A stretch of DNA of 6,254 bases, from assembly GCA_022728415.1 (NCBI GenBank), contig JAIJJM010000133.1, forward strand, positions 1 through 6,254. The letters are read 5' to 3'. The stretch comes from Collinsella sp. (lineage in GTDB: Bacteria > Actinomycetota > Coriobacteriia > Coriobacteriales > Coriobacteriaceae). A program made the position numbers and the translations under genes. Shown in pieces: positions 1 through 5,200 of the stretch (its first letter is position 1; every line of letters starts with the position of its first letter). The notes beneath the pieces are model-generated. The model saw nothing but the letters and a program-made list of their open reading frames with translations, made no database searches and was not told the origin of the DNA.

Positions 1-1110
1 TGCGGCCGCCTGATGTGCTGCCTGCGCTACGAGTTTGAGGCGTACAAGGACTTTAAGAGCCGCGCGCCCAAAAAGAAGACGCTTATCGATACGCCGCTTG
101 GCAAGGCGCGCATCCAGGAATATGACACGCCGCGTGAGCAGCTGGTGTTGCGCCTGGAGAACGGCAAAGTCTTTAAGGTCAACCTGGCCGACATGACCTG
201 CTCCGAGGGCTGCAAAAAGAAGGCCGCCGAGCAGGGCTGCAACTGCCGCCCCGATTGTGTGACGCGCGATGTGCTCGAGCGTATCGAGTCGCCCGAGATG
301 CGCCTAGCGCTTATGGAGCTCGACCGCGAGAACGGCGTCGACGTGGGCGATGGCCTGTCGAGCGCCGATCGTCTGGCGGGGACGACGATGCCCAAGCGCC
401 GCCGTCGCGATGCAGACGCCGATACCCGTGCCGGTCAGAGCCAGGGCGAGAGTCGCGGCCGCGGCAAGGGTCGCGGAAAGGCCGAGGCACCCGAGGCTGA
501 GGAGGCTTCCGGTGGACGTCGCCGCCGCAATCGCTCGGGTTCGGGCAATGCCGGCGAGGCCGCTTCCGCAGGCAAGAATTCCCCTCGCGAGCGCGAGGCT
601 CAGCAGCCTCAGCAGCAGAATCGTGGCGGTGGCATGAACCCCACGCGCCGTCGCCGCCGCCATTTGTCGAGCGAGGAGCGTGAGGACGCCTTCCGCGCCG
701 CAGCCGCTCGCGAAGCCGGTGGCGCCCCCAAGGGTGGTTTGGGTTCCGATACGCCTGCCGACAAGGGTGGCAAGCAGCGCAACGATGACGAGCGCGCCCC
801 GCGTCCGCGTCGTCGCCATTCCTCGGGCACGCAGCAAAAGCCCTCGGTGCCCTCCGTGGCCGATCAGGTCTCGGATGGCGAGGTCAAGGTCACACGCCGT
901 CGCCCTGGAGATGGCGGAGGGACGGCGGCCAAGGCCGCGCGCGGCGCTGCTCGCGACGAACGCGAGTCGCGCGAAGATCGTGGTGGCGAGGGTTCGGCCG
1001 ACCAGGGCCAGAAGCGCCGTCGCCGTCGCCGTTCCCGCAAGCCGCGTCAAGATGGTGGCGAGGGCTCGAACCAAAACTCGTCCGCACCGCAACCGCCCAC
1101 CGGCGAATAG
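1..1110 (+). CDS. ricT: RicT, PSP1-domain subunit of the Ric (RicA-RicF-RicT) complex, 5'-truncated by the window edge
   Basis: The reading frame is open from base 1, so the true start lies upstream; the Met codon at 13 is internal. The first residues, CGRLMCCLRYE, are the hallmark of PSP1-domain RicT (YaaT), whose Cys-x4-Cys-Cys residues help bind Fe-S clusters. In Bacillus the RicA/RicF/RicT complex works with RNase Y in mRNA maturation and affects competence, sporulation and biofilm; this is family knowledge. The PSP1 core ends near codon 60 of the visible part. It is followed by an unusual cysteine group (CSEGC, then CNCRPDC) at 199-258. From about base 370 to the stop (roughly 245 residues) the protein is low-complexity: rich in Arg, Gly, Glu and Ser, with repeated Arg blocks such as KRRRR and KRRRRRRSRKPR, so probably disordered and able to bind nucleic acid. 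The tail is much longer than in Bacillus RicT. The PSP1 family call is firm; RicT function in this lineage is inferred. Confidence 0.9.
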   Translation, partial: CGRLMCCLRYEFEAYKDFKSRAPKKKTLIDTPLGKARIQEYDTPREQLVLRLENGKVFKVNLADMTCSEGCKKKAAEQGCNCRPDCVTRDVLERIESPEMRLALMELDRENGVDVGDGLSSADRLAGTTMPKRRRRDADADTRAGQSQGESRGRGKGRGKAEAPEAEEASGGRRRRNRSGSGNAGEAASAGKNSPREREAQQPQQQNRGGGMNPTRRRRRHLSSEEREDAFRAAAAREAGGAPKGGLGSDTPADKGGKQRNDDERAPRPRRRHSSGTQQKPSVPSVADQVSDGEVKVTRRRPGDGGGTAAKAARGAARDERESREDRGGEGSADQGQKRRRRRRSRKPRQDGGEGSNQNSSAPQPPTGE

Positions 1111-1134
1111 CGCCCGCAAACGGATTTAACCTGC

Positions 1135-1161
1135 CTGACCCCAAACGCGTCGGGGTACTAT
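1135..1161 (+). promoter_or_regulatory. Possible weak promoter ahead of comF
   Basis: CTGACC (1135-1140) and TACTAT (1156-1161) could serve as -35 and -10 boxes, but the spacer is only 15 bp. Transcription would start near 1168, so the new transcript would begin with the hairpin at 1174-1209. This is a weak call made from motif similarity alone; comF might instead be read from upstream. Confidence 0.25.
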
Positions 1162-1173
1162 AGCGCTGAATCA

Positions 1174-1209
1174 ACAACCCTCCCTGCGACCGAGCGTAGG
1201 GAGGGTTGT
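1174..1209 (+). terminator. Strong hairpin between ricT and comF, without a U tract
   Basis: A perfect 12-bp stem (ACAACCCTCCCT pairing with AGGGAGGGTTGT) is extended by three more pairs, one of them G-U, around a six-base loop. It lies 63 bases after the ricT stop and about 70 bases before comF. No run of T follows on either strand, so it is not a textbook intrinsic terminator. It may stop transcription inefficiently, act with a protein factor, or protect the 3' end of ricT mRNA or the 5' end of comF mRNA. Confidence 0.5.
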
Positions 1210-1278
1210 GTCGTGAAGAGACATTTGAATGTGTTGGGATGCCTGTAAGGTGCCGGCATCCTACCGTTTGCGGATGAA

Positions 1279-2019
1279 TTGCTACCGTTTGCCGAGCGGG
1301 CGGCGCACGAGGCGCTTGAGGCGTTGTCGCCCACGCGATGCGCCGGCTGCGAGCGCGCCGGTGCGCTTATTTGCCAAGACTGCCTGGCCGCGCTCGCGCT
1401 CATCGACCCGCGGCATAGCTGCATTCGATGCGGCGCCCCGTTTGGAGACTTGCTGTGCACCGAGTGCTCGGTCGAGGGTACGTCCTCGGCGATGGCCGAA
1501 GCGCTCGACCGGTGCCTGGCATGTGCCGTTTACACGCATCCGCTGCCGCGGATCATTAAAGCGTACAAAGACGCGGGCGAGCGACGCCTGGCGCCGTATC
1601 TGGCAGAGCTGCTATACGACACCGCCTTACATGCCCAGGTCGCGGCACCCGAACGCTTGGGCGGTGTGTTGTCCGGCGCCGATGCAGTGGTGTTTGTACC
1701 CGCGACGGCGGCGGCGTTTCGGCGACGCGGCTTCGATCATATGGAAGCCATTGCGCGCCCATTTTGCGAGCTGTCGGGTGTCCCGCTGCTCGACGCCCTC
1801 GTTAAGTACGGCCATGGCGACCAGCGTGAACTCGGTCGTGAAGAACGCCGTGAACGCGCCCGAGGCATGTACGAGACCGTTGAGGACGTGCGGGGCCGCC
1901 GCCTGCTGCTTATCGACGACGTTATCACCACGGGCGCGACGATGGCAGCGGCTTCGGCGGAACTCAAGCGCGCCGGTGCCGCGGCCGTTGATGGCATCGC
2001 TATCGCACGCGTTTGGTAG
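1279..2019 (+). CDS. comF: ComF family protein (zinc-ribbon phosphoribosyltransferase)
   Basis: A 246-residue protein with the normal ComF/ComFC/GntX layout. The N-terminal zinc-binding part has four Cys pairs (C21/C24, C32/C35, C48/C51, C60/C63). A RRRGFDH motif lies mid-protein, and the C-terminal type I phosphoribosyltransferase PRPP loop, LLLIDDVITTGAT, is at about 209-221. In Bacillus, ComFC assists uptake of transforming DNA; many non-competent bacteria keep it with an unknown role. The start is uncertain. In this frame a TAA lies at 1246-1248, and the first standard start codon is TTG at 1279, which has no good Shine-Dalgarno sequence. A good purine box (TAAGG, 1246-1250) instead sits 7 bases before an ATC codon at 1258. 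Positions 1261-1271 and 1282-1292 repeat the same 11 bases in frame (LPFA twice). The stop is 11 bases before the next gene, so the two are probably co-transcribed. Confidence 0.92.
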   Translation: MLPFAERAAHEALEALSPTRCAGCERAGALICQDCLAALALIDPRHSCIRCGAPFGDLLCTECSVEGTSSAMAEALDRCLACAVYTHPLPRIIKAYKDAGERRLAPYLAELLYDTALHAQVAAPERLGGVLSGADAVVFVPATAAAFRRRGFDHMEAIARPFCELSGVPLLDALVKYGHGDQRELGREERRERARGMYETVEDVRGRRLLLIDDVITTGATMAAASAELKRAGAAAVDGIAIARVW

Positions 2020-2030
2020 GGGTGATTCAT

Positions 2031-3140
2031 GTGGCGGTAACAATCAGGCGGTGCAACAAACCGACAAAAGAGCAGCTAGCGGCTTCCGTAATCCTAACAG
2101 GCGCCTCGGCGCTGCGCATGATTCGAGCCGAGCGCCGGCAGATGGGCTACATAAGCTGGAAGGACCTTGAGCCCGAGGAGGAGCGCCGCGTGCTGTGCGC
2201 GTCGTCGCCCTCGACCGAGGACATCTATCTTCCCGACTTGGTGCGGATTGGGGCCGCAAACGGCGAGGTACAAGAGGATTTGTGCTTGCTGGTAGGGTCT
2301 GCAGCGCAGCGCCGCCGCATTCTTGGCGTGAGCTGGTCCGTATGCTCCGGGTTGCCCGCCGGCTCGATTCTAGAGGTGGAACCGGGGGTGTACAGCCTGT
2401 CTCCCGAGGCCCTTTGTGTTGCCGTCGCCCGCGAGGTCGGCTGTATCCAGGCGTTTGCCCTGGCCCAGGAACTGTGTTCCAAGATTTCACTGAGCGATCG
2501 CGGGAAGTATCTGCCTCCCTACACCTCGCCTGTTGCGAATAGACTTGCAAAGGACAAGGACCAACCGGCAGACGTGGGCTACTTTGAAGTCGAGCCGGTG
2601 TTGACGCCCGATCGCCTGGAAGATTACCTTGCGGCATGCAAGGGGAATGTGGCCAAACAGCTGCTGCGCCTGTGTCCCTACCTGTCAGAAAACCTGGTCT
2701 CGCCCATGGAGTGCATCATGCTCGCTCTGTTTTCGCTTCCGTTTTCCTATGGCGGATTTGCCTGCGGTCCCTTTGAGACCGACTACAAGATCGAGTTCGA
2801 TGACCGCGCGCAGGCAATCTCGGGGATGCCGCATGCAGTTTGCGATGCGTATCAGGAAGCAGCCCGGTTTGACCTGGAATACAACGGTGAGCTGGGCCAT
2901 TCCTCCCGGAGGGGACGTATCCATGATGAAAAACGCAACACGGGCTTGATTACTATGGGAATCGAGGTCGCGACGGTCAACAACGAAATGCTCTGCGACA
3001 TGGAAGCGATGGAAGCGCTCGCATGGCGCATCCACCAGCGCATGGGTAAGCGATATCGCAACCGTGTTGACGCTCGCAGAAAGAAACAAGAGGCGCTATT
3101 TAACACGCTGCGGGCGTGTTTTGGGCTTAAACCCGCCTAA
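2031..3140 (+). CDS. Uncharacterised protein with DUF559/Vsr-like endonuclease fold in its C-terminal half
   Basis: I do not recognise a named gene. The GTG at 2031 is preferred as start because AGGGGTG (2018-2024) lies 6 bases upstream; this gives 369 residues. TTG 2013 and GTG 2022 are in-frame alternatives. The middle part (PAGSILEVEPGVYSLSPEA, followed by an AQELC segment) resembles coriobacterial orphan proteins that pair an AbiEi-like or unknown N-terminal part with a nuclease-like end. The C-terminal part shows SPME (E227), D272, FDLEYNGE (E283), H290, D299-EKR and then a hydrophobic strand (GIEVATV). That order of acidic residues, His, and Asp with Arg is what DUF559/Vsr-type members of the PD-(D/E)XK superfamily show, but the canonical Lys is not obvious. 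The last 30 residues are basic. It directly follows comF, is visibly less GC-rich than its neighbours, and is followed by an inverted-repeat element, which suggests an accessory gene. Nuclease activity is inference. Confidence 0.8.
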   Translation: MAVTIRRCNKPTKEQLAASVILTGASALRMIRAERRQMGYISWKDLEPEEERRVLCASSPSTEDIYLPDLVRIGAANGEVQEDLCLLVGSAAQRRRILGVSWSVCSGLPAGSILEVEPGVYSLSPEALCVAVAREVGCIQAFALAQELCSKISLSDRGKYLPPYTSPVANRLAKDKDQPADVGYFEVEPVLTPDRLEDYLAACKGNVAKQLLRLCPYLSENLVSPMECIMLALFSLPFSYGGFACGPFETDYKIEFDDRAQAISGMPHAVCDAYQEAARFDLEYNGELGHSSRRGRIHDEKRNTGLITMGIEVATVNNEMLCDMEAMEALAWRIHQRMGKRYRNRVDARRKKQEALFNTLRACFGLKPA

Positions 3141-3173
3141 CAATGCTCTGAGGCAGGGGTTTGATATATGCTC

Positions 3174-3390
3174 TGGCCAAAATATAGCAAATATGAGTAC
3201 TGCTACAAATTCAGTAACAGTAAAATCAGGGATTTTGGGACTGGAAGATGGCGTAAATTCGAAAAATATTAAACAAATGTGGAATATCCCGGCATCAATC
3301 TGACGTTACAGAGCGTGAAAACTGCTTGCAGAGCCAAAAACTCCTGCCACTAATTTGGTAACAGTACTCATATTTGCAACTTTTTGGCCA
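3174..3390. repeat. 217-bp element bounded by imperfect ~38-bp terminal inverted repeats (MITE-like)
   Basis: The left end (3174-3210) and the right end (3353-3390) are inverted copies. Both begin with TGGCCAAAA read inward and share a perfect 16-base core, GCAAATATGAGTACTG, at 3187-3202 and as its complement at 3362-3377. A few mismatches and one gap complete the alignment. GTAACAGTA also occurs as a direct repeat at 3214-3222 and 3358-3366, and a small stem (AAAATC-AGG-GATTTT) lies at 3222-3236. The element is clearly AT-richer than the surrounding genome and codes for no credible protein. I found no clear target-site duplication. It could be a non-autonomous mobile element, a REP-like chromosomal repeat, or the double-hairpin 3' region of the preceding gene. 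Confidence 0.65.
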
Positions 3391-3392
3391 CT

Positions 3393-3471
3393 GCACCCTA
3401 AGAAGGGTGCCCCGGAGCTCCCCGTAGGGGAGCTCCGGGCTTCGTGGGGGCACGAATGGTCCGCTCCGACC
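3393..3471. other. Tandem array of four hairpins
   Basis: Four inverted repeats stand almost end to end. The first is 3393-3410 (7-bp stem GCACCCT/AGGGTGC, 4-base loop). The second is 3411-3439 (perfect 13-bp stem CCCGGAGCTCCCC, 3-base loop). The third is 3441-3456 (6-bp stem TTCGTG/CACGAA with a GGGG loop). The fourth, weaker one is 3458-3471 (4-bp stem GGTC/GACC). None is followed by a T run on either strand. The second is strong enough to impede polymerase and may end the comF transcript. The array starts three bases after the inverted-repeat element, so it may belong to it. Confidence 0.6.
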
Positions 3472-3511
3472 TGCAAAATCTGTGCTCACGGTGCGAATGG
3501 CGTCCCTAACC

Positions 3512-3540
3512 TTAAACTTTAGCTTGAACTTAGCTATAAT
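3512..3540 (+). promoter_or_regulatory. Housekeeping-type promoter for the structured RNA and lipoprotein gene
   Basis: TTAAAC (3512-3517), a 17-bp spacer and a perfect TATAAT (3535-3540) give the best promoter match in the window. The expected start site is about 3546-3548, some nine bases before the first paired base of the RNA that follows. A promoter this strong ahead of a 325-base untranslated stretch fits an abundant noncoding RNA. Confidence 0.8.
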
Positions 3541-3546
3541 GCGCTA

Positions 3547-3848
3547 CGTTCCTGCCAGGCTGTGGTTGCGGACGGACGTAATGTCCATCCTAGTCCAAGA
3601 CAGACGCGGTCAAAGGGATCCACGTAAGCGACCGCGTGCGCGCGGCGCGATCATGGCGCGTCCTAGATGTAAGCCGCACCGTCCGTTCTACTTTCTTTTG
3701 GGGCAATACCGCCTCGCGGGCGAGCGGGCCAGTCGTGAAGGTGGCTACGGCCTCCCGAGCAAACACCCCGGTGCGCAAGTGTGGGGTCAAATACCAGGTC
3801 AGCTGGTGGGAACAACCCGTTATTCCGCGCAACGCACGGATTGTATAC
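3547..3848 (+). ncRNA. raiA RNA: Candidate raiA-motif noncoding RNA
   Basis: The segment folds into a closed multi-domain structure that I could trace by hand. The ends pair: 3560-3564 with 3835-3839 and 3565-3570 with 3828-3833, giving 11 pairs with one bulged G; 3556-3558 with 3841-3843 may extend this. The next bases, 3571-3578, pair with 3680-3687 and enclose a 5' domain with an 8-bp stem (ACGCGGTC 3604-3611 with 3630-3637) and an abutting 6-bp stem (3638-3643 with 3656-3661). After a pyrimidine-rich linker, 3702-3708 pairs with 3821-3826. This closes a 3' domain with hairpins at 3709-3727, 3740-3755 (UACG tetraloop), 3765-3787 (GCAA tetraloop) and 3792-3808. The raiA motif is a known structured RNA of Bacillota and Actinomycetota, typically found between comFC and raiA (hpf). 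In Clostridium acetobutylicum it is highly abundant and needed for normal sporulation and aggregation. Position and structure support the call; I could not test the family model. The ends are approximate, and no terminator separates it from the next gene. Confidence 0.75.
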
Positions 3849-3872
3849 GACACAGAAGGCAGGGTAGTGGAC

Positions 3873-4883
3873 ATGGTGAGGGGCAGCTTGATGCACGCGG
3901 CTCGGTTGGGTGCTGGGACCGCGGCGGTCATTGCCGTATTGGGCTTGAGCGGGTGCGCGTTCAATCCACTGTCCACGTTCACGACACCCACGATTAACCA
4001 GATCGAGCGCGAGACCGTCACGCCGGCGGTGTCGGACGATGCCCTGGTCACTCCCGGTACCCTGACGGTTGCCCTCGATACCTCCGATGCTCCGCAGGCC
4101 ATGCAGGGTTCCGATGGTAACCTCACGGGCTACGCGGTCGACGCTGCCCGCGCCCTTGCAAGCCGTATGGGCCTTAAGGTTGCCTTCGTCGATGCGTCAT
4201 CTGCCAATTCCGTGCTTGGCGACAAAAAGGCTGACATCTTCATTGGTGACATCAATTCCACGGATGGTGATATCAGCACGCTTGGTACCTGCCTGTACGA
4301 CGCTGCGGCGGTGTTCGGAAAGACGAGCGACGGCGAGTCGCTGAGCGTTTCCACCGAAAAGCTTAACACCGCTACCCTGGGCGTTCAGGCTTCCTCGGCA
4401 TCGCGGGAAGCGCTCGCCAAACGGAGCGTTACGGCCAACCAAAAGACCTTCTCCAACATTAATGAGTGCTTTGAAGCGCTCGAGTCCGGCGAGGTTGACT
4501 ATGTGATCTGCGATTCCACGGCCGGCGGTTACCTCGCACGTCTGATGAGCCAGATCTCCTACGTTGGCGCTCTCGAGACGCCCTCGACGCTCGGCGTTGC
4601 AGGCCTTGCCGCCAACGATGAGCTGTGCCGTGCCGTGGGCGATGCCCTCGACGGTATTACGGCCGACGGCACGCTCGATGCTGTCCACTCTGTCTGGTAT
4701 GGCACGATGCCCTATGACCTTACCACTAAGACGGTTTCGGGCGCTGACGTGCAGTCGACCGACACCGGATCCAGCGAGTCCGCATCCTCCGATTCGAGCG
4801 GCGAGGGTGCAACCTCCGAGAATAAATCGTCCAGCCAGGAGGGCGCTATCACCGACGACGACATTAACAAGCTCAATAGCTAG
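3873..4883 (+). CDS. Solute-binding lipoprotein, SBP_bac_3 (polar amino-acid type) family
   Basis: A 336-residue protein. Residues 1-28 form a lipoprotein signal peptide: basic start, hydrophobic run AAVIAVLGLSGC, lipobox LSGC with C28 as the lipidated cysteine, so it should be anchored outside the membrane. A spacer leads to the ligand-binding domain from about residue 58 (TPGTLTVALDTSDAP; GNLTGYAVDAARALASRMG; ADIFIGDINSTDGD; a later GEVDYVICDS hinge segment), ending near 290. The last ~42 residues are a Ser/Asp/Glu-rich tail. ATG 3873 has AGGG 8 bases upstream. ATG 3891 has GAGGGG 7 bases upstream and would also leave a workable signal (cysteine at 22). A GTG at 3636 would extend the frame upstream but runs through the structured RNA and buries the signal peptide, so I reject it. 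No permease or ATPase gene is in the window, so the ligand and transport partner are unknown; it may be a sensor or an orphan binding protein. Confidence 0.88.
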   Translation: MVRGSLMHAARLGAGTAAVIAVLGLSGCAFNPLSTFTTPTINQIERETVTPAVSDDALVTPGTLTVALDTSDAPQAMQGSDGNLTGYAVDAARALASRMGLKVAFVDASSANSVLGDKKADIFIGDINSTDGDISTLGTCLYDAAAVFGKTSDGESLSVSTEKLNTATLGVQASSASREALAKRSVTANQKTFSNINECFEALESGEVDYVICDSTAGGYLARLMSQISYVGALETPSTLGVAGLAANDELCRAVGDALDGITADGTLDAVHSVWYGTMPYDLTTKTVSGADVQSTDTGSSESASSDSSGEGATSENKSSSQEGAITDDDINKLNS

Positions 4884-5200
4884 TTATTGCTAGGGGCGGC
4901 GTCTCCTGTGCGCTGGGAGAGATGCCTCTTCACGGTTTCAACACGCATGGCCGGGTTTTCCCAACAGGGGAGCCCGGCTTTTTCGTTTCCATAAAACCAG
5001 CAGGTCAAAGATATTATTCAGGTGCAAAACCAAAGCGGCCGTCGCGCTCCCATAGCGCACTTTGCCACGGAAAAGTGCGAGACTTCGGTATGCGGTATCA
5101 AGCAATCGTTATTCGGGTCTTTGGGAATCCGCGTGATTAAATGCACGGCAATGGGTACATAGCCAATACAGTAAGTTCCCGAGGCAGATTGGAGCCACGT
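4884..5200. other. Gene-free stretch between the lipoprotein gene and hpf
   Basis: It holds a possible stem directly after the lipoprotein stop (GGCGTCTC 4898-4905 with GAGATGCC 4919-4926, one G-U pair), then the intrinsic terminator at 4950-4983. Two overlapping inverted repeats follow, which cannot both form: GCGCT/AGCGC (5044-5048, 5054-5058) and CGCACTTT/AAAGTGCG (5056-5063, 5072-5079). hpf must be started from here because the terminator lies upstream, but no convincing -35/-10 pair is visible; TATTAT at 5012-5017 is a possible -10 box. No protein-coding gene is seen. Confidence 0.6.
4950..4983 (+). terminator. Intrinsic terminator of the raiA RNA / lipoprotein transcript
   Basis: GCCGGG (4950-4955) pairs with CCCGGC (4973-4978). 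Further inner pairs (CCC with GGG, around an AACA loop) lengthen the stem, and five T residues follow directly. It lies 67 bases after the lipoprotein stop codon. Confidence 0.92.

Noticed and set aside
304..1119. Long minus-strand open frame opposite ricT
   Set aside because: It is the antisense shadow of the Arg/Gly-rich tail; its Ala/Thr/Leu-rich translation mirrors the GC-rich codons.
1229..2170. 313-codon frame overlapping comF
   Set aside because: It covers comF in a shifted frame; the comF frame has the zinc Cys pairs and PRPP loop, while this one is Arg-rich and featureless.
3174..3471. CRISPR array
   Set aside because: Repeats are inverted and of differing sequence; there are no regularly spaced direct repeats with unique spacers.
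3064..3489. Small frames (79 codons on plus, 64 codons on minus) over the inverted-repeat element and hairpins
   Set aside because: They run through inverted repeats and hairpins, lack ribosome-binding sites and show no protein-like composition.
3612..3637. Resemblance of AAAGGG...GACCGCG to a T-box antiterminator
   Set aside because: The T-box core AGGGTGGNACCGCG is not present, there is no following terminator stem, and the downstream gene is not an aminoacylation or amino-acid synthesis gene; the bases fit better as one stem of the larger RNA.
3636..3872. Upstream in-frame extension of the lipoprotein gene from GTG 3636 (79 extra codons)
   Set aside because: The segment forms the long-range helices of the structured RNA, other frames are equally open, there is no ribosome-binding site at 3636, and the extension would place a clean lipoprotein signal peptide in the middle of the protein.
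3482..3997. 171-codon open frame overlapping the RNA and the lipoprotein start
   Set aside because: It has no recognisable protein features, crosses promoter, RNA and a well-supported gene in another frame, and is explained by high GC content.
5133..5157. GTGA-N16-GGGTA upstream of hpf as a stress sigma factor promoter
   Set aside because: The match to the known GTTT/GGGTA pattern is poor and the spacing is too long.
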